Positions 1 to 5,176 of a stretch of 5,176 nt of DNA are shown here, in pieces. Under the pieces are notes generated by a model that saw only the letters and a program-made list of their open reading frames with translations, searched no databases and was not told the origin of the DNA. Within the stretch, counting starts at the first letter, position 1; each line of letters opens with the position of its first letter. A program made the translations under genes and the position numbers. Origin of the DNA: Acidobacteriota bacterium (lineage in GTDB: Bacteria; Acidobacteriota; Polarisedimenticolia; JAPUIV01); assembly GCA_027296665.1 (NCBI GenBank), contig JAPUIV010000241.1:1-5176 (forward strand), in the 5' to 3' direction.

Positions 1-1660
1 ACCACCGGAGCAGGCCGGGTGTCTCCGGATCCTTTTCCCACCCTGGAGTCGTTTCGGCCAGGAGCCGGATCTGAATGGCTTGATCTCCCGAAACCGGGAT
101 CCGATCCTCGAGTAACACCGTCCGGGCCTCCTGATGAAACGACTCGAGGGTGGTCCGGTAGTGATAGGTCACTGTGGTCTGCCGCTTGCCGGAATCGACG
201 ACCCGGGAAATCTGCTGGCGTTTGGCGCGAAACCGGGGATCGGGTCCGAACGGGATCTTGAACTCCTCCCCCGGGGCGATCTCCTCCATCCGGAAGGAAC
301 CCAGGAGATTGGGACCGTCGAAGGCCACCACCTTTCCCGCCAGGTAGGAATGAGCGCCCCGGTTCTTCACCGCGGCCCTCAGGAACACCCCCTCCCGAAA
401 TCGGGGAACGGCGCGGAATTCCTCCTGTTCGGCGGCCAGAACCGTTGCCGCGATCCGGATGCGGTGGAATTCACCGTCGCTCGGGAGATCCTGCGGCTGG
501 GGGACTCGGTGGATGACCACGGTCTGGGTGGCCCCGGTGGTGATGGCGGTCACGACCCCGACCACATCCCGGTCCCGGGAGCCCAGGATATTGACATTTC
601 CATCACCATCCGAATCATCCACTCCGGGCGCCAGGACGAGGATATCTCGATAATCCCTACCCACAACGGGTAAATCTTCAATGAAACCATACTCAAACGC
701 CTGTTCTCTGATGATCCCATCGACCACCTGCCTTTTCGCCAGGGGAACGGGACGAGGTCCCCGGTTCAGTTCCAGTACAGGGATCTCCGGCAGGTCGAGG
801 GGCCGCCCCGGCCGGGCGGTGGAGAGCGCGAGCTGGATTCCAACCCAATCTTCACCGGTTTCCTGCCTCACCATCCCCTTCTCCAGGAACTCCACCTTCC
901 GGCCTTCCCGGTCGTAACGGGCCTCGTACAGCGGGTACCACGAAGCCGGCCCGGTCAGGTATTCAACAAGGACTTCCCCTTTCCCGGCGGTGGGGACATT
1001 CAGGGCGACCACCGCCGTCAGGCTCCGTGTCTTCCCCTTCGATCGGATCTTCGCCAACCGGGCCCGGGCGGCGGCGATCCGCAGTTGGAGATCAGGCAGT
1101 TGTGAGCGGATGTCCCGCTCTTGTACGCCAAGTCCATTCAGATTCCGGCCGAGAAAATCGAAGGCGCCCTGCCAGCTCTCCGGCCGGATCTCTCCCTTCA
1201 GCAAGCTCCGCCCGATCTCCTTGGGAACCGACACCTGGATAGACCGAAGAAATTCCCGTTGCGAGTGGAGAGTCGCGAGGAGATCATTCCATCGCGCCTG
1301 TTCCGACTGCAATTCCCGCAAATCGGCCTCGGCCTCCCGGAACTCGATATTCTCCCTCTGCTCGAGGGTGATCATGCGGGTCTCGAACCCCTCCAGAAAG
1401 GTCCCGGCCGGCCCTTCCGCCCGCGCCCGCAAGGAGTCCTGGTCCAGGTTCGCCGGCAGGCCGGTGATCTCGACTCGATTGCCGCCCTTTAACAGTTCCA
1501 CCTGCAGGGATCTGGTCACCAGTGCCCGATCCCTGTAGATCGTGACTTCAACAACCCGGCCCTCTCCGGTGTTTTCGGCTCCCGCCAGGGAACCGGTCAT
1601 CAGAAACAGACCCAGCGCGGCCAGGAACCTGGGTTGCCAGGAGTTTCTCCTATTTTTCAT
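1..1660 (-). CDS. Mucoidy inhibitor MuiA/DUF4139 family exported protein with a TonB-plug-like insert (3' end outside the window)
   Basis: The minus-strand frame from the ATG at 1660 stays open to the left edge (553 codons, no stop). Residues 1-28 look like a Sec signal peptide: MKNRR, then a hydrophobic run (FLAALGLFLM), then SLAGA before E29. Residues about 35-95 resemble the N-terminal domain of the family (VTIYRDRALVTR). Residues about 95-200 are rich in Glu, Gln, Arg and Leu and probably form a coiled coil. DUF4139 follows, with SWYPLYEARYD around W241, EDWVGIQLALSTARP around W272, and DRIPVSGDQAIQI near residue 520. The last readable codons (GLLRW) match the end of the family, so perhaps 20-40 residues are missing. 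Residues about 288-380 are extra and plug-like (separate entry). The family's biochemical role is poorly established; the name comes from an effect on mucoid capsule phenotype. The product is inferred to be periplasmic or envelope-associated. The start at 1660 is chosen because the signal peptide begins there behind AAGGGGAGG with 7 bases of spacing. An in-frame ATG at 1696 is the alternative. Confidence 0.85.
   Translation of the reverse strand, partial: MKNRRNSWQPRFLAALGLFLMTGSLAGAENTGEGRVVEVTIYRDRALVTRSLQVELLKGGNRVEITGLPANLDQDSLRARAEGPAGTFLEGFETRMITLEQRENIEFREAEADLRELQSEQARWNDLLATLHSQREFLRSIQVSVPKEIGRSLLKGEIRPESWQGAFDFLGRNLNGLGVQERDIRSQLPDLQLRIAAARARLAKIRSKGKTRSLTAVVALNVPTAGKGEVLVEYLTGPASWYPLYEARYDREGRKVEFLEKGMVRQETGEDWVGIQLALSTARPGRPLDLPEIPVLELNRGPRPVPLAKRQVVDGIIREQAFEYGFIEDLPVVGRDYRDILVLAPGVDDSDGDGNVNILGSRDRDVVGVVTAITTGATQTVVIHRVPQPQDLPSDGEFHRIRIAATVLAAEQEEFRAVPRFREGVFLRAAVKNRGAHSYLAGKVVAFDGPNLLGSFRMEEIAPGEEFKIPFGPDPRFRAKRQQISRVVDSGKRQTTVTYHYRTTLESFHQEARTVLLEDRIPVSGDQAIQIRLLAETTPGWEKDPETPGLLRW
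524..688 (-). other. TonB-dependent-receptor plug-like segment inside the MuiA-family protein
   Basis: This stretch encodes residues about 325-379 of the MuiA-family protein. It reads IEDLPVVGRDYRDILVLAPG, then an acidic loop DSDGDGNVNI, then GSRDRDVV and a Thr-rich end. LPVxGRxYxDxLxLAPGV followed by DxDGDGNxNxxGxRDxD is wording I know from the plug region of TonB-dependent receptors that carry an N-terminal carboxypeptidase-regulatory-like domain. The flanks are normal DUF4139: LSTARP at 279-284 before it, and VVIHRVPQPQDLPSDGE at 381-397 after it. It is therefore an internal insertion, not a fusion at an end. The resemblance is from memory; no alignment was run. Confidence 0.6.
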
Positions 1661-1667
1661 CGATGCG

Positions 1668-1676
1668 CCTCCCCTT
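1668..1676 (-). promoter_or_regulatory. Ribosome binding site deciding the MuiA-family start at 1660
   Basis: On the minus strand AAGGGGAGG lies 7 bases before the ATG at 1660. A second, equally good site (AAGGAGG, plus-strand 1707-1713) lies 10 bases before an in-frame ATG at 1696, which would add 12 residues (MDLFSEPRGGAS) before the signal peptide. The lower start gives a canonical signal peptide and is preferred. Confidence 0.5.
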
Positions 1677-1770
1677 GGTTCGGAAAAGAGATCCATACTA
1701 TCCGATCCTCCTTTTCTCCGCTTGCATGTGCTCTGAAACCCTGCCAATTGAACAGGTTAGGGGCCGATTC

Positions 1771-1800
1771 TTGACAGGAAAGGGGACGAAAAGGTATCCT
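1771..1800 (+). promoter_or_regulatory. Predicted sigma-70-type promoter for the lpd-lipB-E1 operon
   Basis: TTGACA at 1771-1776 is a perfect -35 consensus. TATCCT at 1795-1800 matches four of six -10 positions. The spacer is 18 bases. Transcription would start near 1807, leaving an untranslated leader of roughly 145 bases before the E3 start. The call rests on sequence match only. Confidence 0.5.
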
Positions 1801-1939
1801 CAAACCACCTTTTTTGAAGCCGACCTTTCCGGGCCTCAATTTCCCCTATCCTGGGGTTGCGGTCAAGCGGCTCGGCACGAATCACGGGTCCTTTTCTCAC
1901 GGATCCACACACCTGGTCCAGGCCAAGAAGCGCGTGAAC

Positions 1940-1946
1940 GGAGGAG
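1940..1946 (+). promoter_or_regulatory. Ribosome binding site deciding the E3 start (TTG 1951 versus ATG 1963)
   Basis: GGAGGAG occupies 1940-1946. Measured from GGAGG, it is 6 bases before an in-frame TTG at 1951 and 18 bases before the ATG at 1963. The spacing favours initiation at TTG, giving MATSMKRYGLVVIGGG. The ATG would give MKRYGLVVIGGG. Both leave the FAD-binding fold intact. Confidence 0.55.
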
Positions 1947-1950
1947 ATCG

Positions 1951-3360
1951 TTGGCCACGAGTATGAAACGGTACGGCCTCGTCGTGATCGGCGGGGGCCC
2001 CGGCGGGTACGTGGCGGCCATTCGCGCCCACCAGATGGGCATGAAGGTCGCGGTGGTCGAGAAGGACCGGGTCGGCGGGATCTGCCTCAACTGGGGATGC
2101 ATCCCCAGCAAGTCCTTGCTCCGGGACGCCGAACTGTTCCGCCTCGTGCAGCAGGGGAAGGGGCTCGGTTTCACCTGTGACGGAGTCCGGGCCGACCTGA
2201 AGCGGGTGGTCGCGCGCAGCCGCTCGGTCTCGAGCCGGCTGGTCAAGGGGATCGAAGCGCTCCTGAAGAAGAGCGGGATCCCGATCCATCCGGGAACGGC
2301 AACCGTAACCGCCCCGGGAAAGGTGTCGGTGCAGGGAAAGGCAGGCGGAAAACCGGAACTGCTGGAGACCGAACGAATCCTGGTGGCCACCGGGGCGGCA
2401 CCGATCTCCATTCCCGGGTTGCCGATCGATCGGGAACGAATCGTGACCAGCACCGAGGCGATGCTGCTGGAAGAGGTCCCCGAACGGGTGGTGATCGTCG
2501 GCGGCGGCGCCATCGGCGTGGAGTTCGCCTACTACTTCAACGCCTTTGGCTCCCGGGTGACGATCATCGAGATGATGCCCCGGATCATCCCGCAGGAAGA
2601 CCCGGAGGTGACCGACACCCTCACCCGATCGCTGGAAAAACAGGGGATCGAGATCCTCACCGGAAGCCGCGTGGAGTCGGCCCAGATCCTGAAGAAAAGG
2701 GAAGTCGACCTGCAGGTGAAGACCCCGAAGGAGACCAGAACCATTTCGGCCGACCGGGTCCTGGTGGCCGCCGGTGTGCGGCCGAACAGCGCCGGCATGG
2801 GGCTCGAGAAGCTGGGGGTACGGATCGAGAAAGGTTTCATCCGCGTGGACGGGAATTACCGGACGGGCGCGGCCTCGATTCACGCCGTCGGCGACGTCAT
2901 TGGCCCGCCGTTCCTGGCTCATGTCGCCTCGGCCGAAGGGATCGCGGCCGTCGAGGCGATGGCCGGAAAGCCGGGTAAACCGATCAACTACAACGCCGTT
3001 CCGCGGTGCGTCTATTGCCAGCCGCAGGTCGCCTCGGTGGGAATGACCGAGGAGGAGGCCAGAAAGAAGGGGCATACCGTCCGGGTCGGGAAATTCCCCT
3101 TCCGGGCCAACGGCCGCGCCCTGGCGGCCGGCAACCACGAAGGCTTCGTGAAGATCCTGGTCGACGCGAAATATGGCGAGATCCTGGGAGCCCAGGTTAT
3201 TGGCCATGAGGCTTCGGAGCAGATCGCCGAGCTCTGCCTGGCGATCAACCTCGAGGCGACACCCGAGGAGATCCTGAACACGGTTCATGCCCATCCGACC
3301 CTGGCCGAAGCGGTCATGGAAGCCGCAGCGGCCGCGGTGGAACGGGCGATTCATATCTGA
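1951..3360 (+). CDS. lpdA: Dihydrolipoamide dehydrogenase (E3 of 2-oxoacid dehydrogenase complexes)
   Basis: This flavoprotein disulfide reductase reoxidises the dihydrolipoyl arm of E2 (or of glycine cleavage H protein) and passes the electrons through FAD to NAD+. It is cytoplasmic and homodimeric. Counting from TTG 1951 it has 469 residues, the usual length. The FAD-binding GGGPGGYVAA starts at G14. The redox-active pair is C45 and C50 in GGICLNWGCIPSK. The NAD-binding GGGAIGVEFA starts at G184. The second FAD motif (HAVGD) ends at D315. The C-terminal dimerisation domain carries HAHPTLAE, in which H448 and E453 are the catalytic acid-base pair. All key residues are present, so it should be active. 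The common PEVASVG reads PQVASVG here and is preceded by a C353-V-Y-C356 pair. It is the first gene of the operon and ends one base before lipB. Mercuric reductase and glutathione reductase are unlikely given CLNWGCIPSK and HAHPTLAE together with the lipB and E1 neighbours. Confidence 0.96.
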   Translation: MATSMKRYGLVVIGGGPGGYVAAIRAHQMGMKVAVVEKDRVGGICLNWGCIPSKSLLRDAELFRLVQQGKGLGFTCDGVRADLKRVVARSRSVSSRLVKGIEALLKKSGIPIHPGTATVTAPGKVSVQGKAGGKPELLETERILVATGAAPISIPGLPIDRERIVTSTEAMLLEEVPERVVIVGGGAIGVEFAYYFNAFGSRVTIIEMMPRIIPQEDPEVTDTLTRSLEKQGIEILTGSRVESAQILKKREVDLQVKTPKETRTISADRVLVAAGVRPNSAGMGLEKLGVRIEKGFIRVDGNYRTGAASIHAVGDVIGPPFLAHVASAEGIAAVEAMAGKPGKPINYNAVPRCVYCQPQVASVGMTEEEARKKGHTVRVGKFPFRANGRALAAGNHEGFVKILVDAKYGEILGAQVIGHEASEQIAELCLAINLEATPEEILNTVHAHPTLAEAVMEAAAAAVERAIHI

Positions 3361-3361
3361 G

Positions 3362-4081
3362 ATGGAGATGCAGGAAACAGGTTCGATCGTTCGACTGGGA
3401 CGCATGCCCTACGTGGAAGCCTGGGAGATCCAGAAACAGTTTCAGGATCGGCGGATCCGGGGAGAGATCCCCGACACCGTCCTGTTCGTGGAACATCCTC
3501 CTACCTATACGATCGGGCGATCGGGGAGCGCCGGTCATCTTCTCGTCCAGGAAGAGTTTCTGCGGCGTGCCGGGTTCGACCTGGTGTACTGTGACCGGGG
3601 CGGTGATATCACCTATCACGGGCCGGGGCAGATCGTCGTCTACCCCATCCTCGATCTCAGGCGGCACGGCCGCGACGTGCACCTCTATCTCCGCATACTG
3701 GAAGACTGCATCATCCGCGCCATCGCGCAGCTCGGCATTGCAGCCGGAGGCGTGCCCGGATTGACCGGCGTGTGGGTGGGGGAACAGAAGATTGCCTCGA
3801 TTGGCGTCCGGGTGGTCCGCTGGGTGACCTCGCACGGCTTCGCCCTGAATGCCGACAACGCAATCGAACCATTCCTGAACATCGTCCCGTGCGGGATCCA
3901 GGGGTGCCGGATGACCTCACTCCGGCTTCTTATGGAAACTCCCGTCGACCGGGAGAGGGTGATCGACCTTCTGGCCGATTCCCTGATCGATGCCTTTCAC
4001 CTTCACCGGGAGAAGGAGGATTCATGGGAACTCAAAAGCCGCGCGCCGCAGTGGCGGCCGACCCGATCCTGGAACAATTGA
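3362..4081 (+). CDS. lipB: Octanoyl-[acyl-carrier-protein]-protein N-octanoyltransferase LipB
   Basis: LipB moves octanoate from acyl carrier protein onto the target lysine of lipoyl domains (E2, H protein). LipA then adds the sulfurs. The 239-residue product is of normal length. Family motifs are clear: VEHPPTYTIGR near the N-terminus, RGGDITYHGPGQ at R79-Q90, and KIASIGVRV with the catalytic lysine at K143. SHGFALN follows, then PCGIQGCRMTSL with the catalytic cysteine at C177. The start is taken at ATG 3362, one base after the E3 stop. ATG 3368 is in frame and equally possible, and neither has a clear ribosome binding site, so translational coupling to E3 is likely. The last 20 residues or so (from DSWELKSRAP) are read out of frame over the start of the E1 alpha gene and look like an unconserved tail. 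Placement inside a lipoate-dependent dehydrogenase operon links cofactor attachment with synthesis of the complex. Confidence 0.95.
   Translation: MEMQETGSIVRLGRMPYVEAWEIQKQFQDRRIRGEIPDTVLFVEHPPTYTIGRSGSAGHLLVQEEFLRRAGFDLVYCDRGGDITYHGPGQIVVYPILDLRRHGRDVHLYLRILEDCIIRAIAQLGIAAGGVPGLTGVWVGEQKIASIGVRVVRWVTSHGFALNADNAIEPFLNIVPCGIQGCRMTSLRLLMETPVDRERVIDLLADSLIDAFHLHREKEDSWELKSRAPQWRPTRSWNN
4015..4019 (+). promoter_or_regulatory. Ribosome binding site of E1 alpha, inside lipB
   Basis: GGAGG, within AGAAGGAGGA, lies 4 bases before the ATG at 4024. It sits inside the lipB coding frame, where it encodes part of REKED. It supports ATG 4024 as the true E1 alpha start, although the frame is open much further upstream across lipB. 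Confidence 0.6.
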
Positions 4082-5034
4082 CCGAAGCGGACTACCTGGC
4101 CATCTACCGCCACATGCGGATGGCCCGGGAATTCGAGAACCGCATCATCAAACTGTACCGGCAGGGAAAGATCGTCGGGGGCGTCTACACCGGCACCGGC
4201 AACGAAGCCACCTCGGTCGGCTCCGCCTTCGCCCTCGGCAAGGAGGACATCCTGCTCCCCCTGCACCGGGACATCGGCGCCCACCTGGTCCGTGGCCAGA
4301 CCGCCCGCCGCCTCATGTGCCAGTACATGGGGAGGCGCAACGGATTGACCCGGGGGCGCGACGGGAACATGCATAACGGCGATCACTCTCTCGGGATCTT
4401 TGCCATGGTCAGCCACCTGGGGACCATGATCCCGGTGGCGGCCGGAGCGGCGCTCGGGGGGCGTTTGCTGGGAAAAGATCTGGTTTCGATGAACTACATC
4501 GGCGACGGCGGGACGAGCATCGGCGATTTTCACGAGGGCCTGAACTTCGCCGCCGTCATGAACCTGCCGATGATCCTGATCATCGAGAACAACCAGTACG
4601 CCTACTCCACCCCGACACACCAGCAATACGCCTGCGCCGACCTGGTGGATCGGGCCCGCGGGTACGGAATCCCGGGCGTCATGGTCGACGGGAACGACGT
4701 GCTCGAGGTATACGCCGTGGCCAGCCAGGCGGTGGAACGGGCCCGGGCCGGCAAGGGACCGACCCTGATCGAATCGAAATCGATGCGGATGCGGGGCCAC
4801 TCCGAGCACGACGACCACTTTTACGTCCCCAAGGATCTCCTGACCGACTGGGAAAAGAAGGATCCGATCCGCAGATTCGAGAAGGTCCTGAAAGAGAAAG
4901 GATATATCCGCGAAGGCAAGCTGGAGGAAATGGGAAAGAAGGTGCTGGACGAGCTGGAAGAGGCGGTACGGTTCGCCGAGAAAAGCGATTTTCCGGAACC
5001 GCATGAGGCGGCCGAGGGGGTCTATGCGGACTGA
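4024..5034 (+). CDS. Thiamine-diphosphate-dependent 2-oxoacid dehydrogenase E1 component, alpha subunit
   Basis: E1 alpha binds thiamine diphosphate and, with E1 beta, decarboxylates a 2-oxoacid and acylates the lipoyl arm of E2. The 336-residue product fits the two-subunit E1 type (pyruvate, branched-chain or acetoin dehydrogenase). The thiamine diphosphate motif is GDGGTSIGDF from G160, ending with IENNQ at N189-N190. The N-terminal part has REFENRIIKLYRQGKIVGG, followed by GTGNEATSVG where many family members have GQEA. The loop MRGHSEHDDHFY around H259 corresponds to the conserved GHSxxD region. HSLGIFAMVSHLGTMIPVAAG is the substrate-channel segment. Substrate cannot be settled from the sequence: pyruvate is the default guess, and branched-chain 2-oxoacids or acetoin are possible. 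The gene overlaps lipB by 58 bases and the next E1 alpha-like gene by 11, so co-translation is likely. E1 beta and E2 are not in the window. Confidence 0.93.
   Translation: MGTQKPRAAVAADPILEQLTEADYLAIYRHMRMAREFENRIIKLYRQGKIVGGVYTGTGNEATSVGSAFALGKEDILLPLHRDIGAHLVRGQTARRLMCQYMGRRNGLTRGRDGNMHNGDHSLGIFAMVSHLGTMIPVAAGAALGGRLLGKDLVSMNYIGDGGTSIGDFHEGLNFAAVMNLPMILIIENNQYAYSTPTHQQYACADLVDRARGYGIPGVMVDGNDVLEVYAVASQAVERARAGKGPTLIESKSMRMRGHSEHDDHFYVPKDLLTDWEKKDPIRRFEKVLKEKGYIREGKLEEMGKKVLDELEEAVRFAEKSDFPEPHEAAEGVYAD
5014..5020 (+). promoter_or_regulatory. Ribosome binding site of the second E1 alpha-like gene
   Basis: GAGGGGG lies 3 bases before the ATG at 5024 (GAGG alone is 6 bases away). It sits within the last codons of the preceding E1 alpha gene and supports a coupled, overlapping start. 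Confidence 0.45.
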
Positions 5035-5176
5035 ACAGGCGTTGGTGCCGGACCCCGGCCCGCTCAGCGCAACCCAGCTTCTGGAGATCCTGTACCTAAT
5101 GCGGTTGACCCGGGCCTTCGACCAGCGGATCTCGACCCTGTACCGGCAGAACCGGATCCAGGGGGCGGCCTTCAGC
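5024..5176 (+). CDS. Second E1 alpha-like 2-oxoacid dehydrogenase subunit (N-terminal 51 codons only)
   Basis: The frame opens at ATG 5024, overlapping the end of the upstream E1 alpha gene by 11 bases, and runs off the right edge without a stop. Residues 14-48 align without gaps to residues of the upstream E1 alpha starting at LTEADYLAIY. By my count 15 of 35 positions are identical, including MR, LYRQ and the spaced R, F and RI positions (LYRQNRIQGA against LYRQGKIVGG). This is the helical segment just before the GxGxEA region of E1 alpha. It does not resemble the start of an E1 beta subunit, which would be expected next. It could be a second stand-alone E1 alpha, or the alpha half of a fused alpha-beta E1. 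The part that would tell, including the thiamine diphosphate motif, lies outside the window. Confidence 0.8.
   Translation, partial: MRTEQALVPDPGPLSATQLLEILYLMRLTRAFDQRISTLYRQNRIQGAAFS

Larger units (their letters stand above)
1661..1950. other. Divergent intergenic region between the MuiA-family gene and the dehydrogenase operon
   Basis: About 290 bases separate the two outward-facing genes. The spacer is more AT-rich in places than the genes and carries a good plus-strand promoter (1771-1800). I found no convincing minus-strand promoter: TAGTAT (plus-strand 1695-1700) could be a -10 box but has no matching -35. Small symmetric elements are present: CCTG-N9-CAGG at 1740-1756, CCCC-N6-GGGG at 1843-1856, and CCTGGTCCAGG at 1912-1922. 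None is strong enough to call an operator or terminator. The plus-strand frame of E3 is open back to 1663, but its translation across this spacer looks non-coding and crosses the promoter. Confidence 0.6.

Noticed and set aside
134..673. Plus-strand open frames across 1-1740
   Set aside because: The minus-strand frame carries a signal peptide, coiled coil and DUF4139 motifs over the whole stretch. The plus-strand translations show none and are shadows.
1740..1756. CCTG-N9-CAGG inverted repeat upstream of the promoter as an operator
   Set aside because: The arms are only four bases, and such symmetry arises often by chance; no known regulator site is recognised.
1843..1856. CCCC-N6-GGGG hairpin as a terminator or attenuator
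   Set aside because: The stem is only four base pairs and is not followed by a T run, so it does not qualify as an intrinsic terminator.
1663..1950. N-terminal extension of E3 back to ATG 1663
   Set aside because: The frame is open, but the extra 96 residues do not fit the E3 family, would run through the TTGACA/TATCCT promoter, and have no supporting ribosome binding site, while a strong one stands before 1951.
1897..3405. Long minus-strand open frame (about 500 codons) opposite E3
   Set aside because: It lies antisense to a clear E3 gene with every catalytic motif. Its translation is low-complexity Gly, Asp, His and Arg without recognisable domains, as expected when a GC-rich gene is read on the opposite strand.
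3772..4023. N-terminal extension of E1 alpha back to ATG 3772
   Set aside because: It would overlap the catalytic region of lipB out of frame. The GGAGG before ATG 4024 and the normal family length of 336 residues support the later start.
4003..5004. Long minus-strand open frame (about 330 codons) opposite E1 alpha
   Set aside because: It is antisense to a well-supported E1 alpha gene, and its product shows no family motif; it is a codon-bias shadow.

Overview
The window is GC-rich bacterial DNA, densely coding, with two transcription units facing away from each other across a spacer of about 290 bases. The left part (1-1660, minus strand) is one long exported-protein gene of the MuiA/DUF4139 family, cut by the left edge. 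The right part (1951 to the right edge, plus strand) is a tight 2-oxoacid dehydrogenase operon: dihydrolipoamide dehydrogenase (E3), octanoyltransferase LipB, an E1 alpha subunit, and the first 51 codons of a second E1 alpha-like protein cut by the right edge.

The operon makes metabolic sense. E1 (thiamine-diphosphate dependent) decarboxylates a 2-oxoacid and passes the acyl group to a lipoyl arm on E2. E3 reoxidises that arm with NAD+. LipB puts the octanoyl precursor of lipoate onto the lipoyl domains. E1 beta, E2 and lipoyl synthase (LipA) are not in the window; they probably lie downstream or elsewhere. The genes are nearly contiguous: one base between E3 and lipB, a 58-base overlap of lipB with E1 alpha, and an 11-base overlap of E1 alpha with the next gene. 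This suggests one transcript, and a good sigma-70-type promoter (TTGACA, 18-base spacer, TATCCT) lies in the divergent spacer about 150 bases upstream of E3.

The organism cannot be named from this window. High GC, a Sec signal peptide on a MuiA-family protein, and a stretch inside that protein that looks like a TonB-dependent receptor plug all point to a Gram-negative, diderm lineage. The plug-like wording and the E1 alpha variant remind me of Acidobacteriota and related uncultured phyla, but this is an impression, not a result.

Most of the window is ordinary core metabolism. Two things deserve a second look. The first is the plug-like insert in the middle of the MuiA/DUF4139 protein, with a DxDxDG-type acidic loop. 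The second is the pair of tandem E1 alpha-like genes where an E1 beta gene would be expected. I see no RNA gene, CRISPR array, insertion sequence or attachment site.
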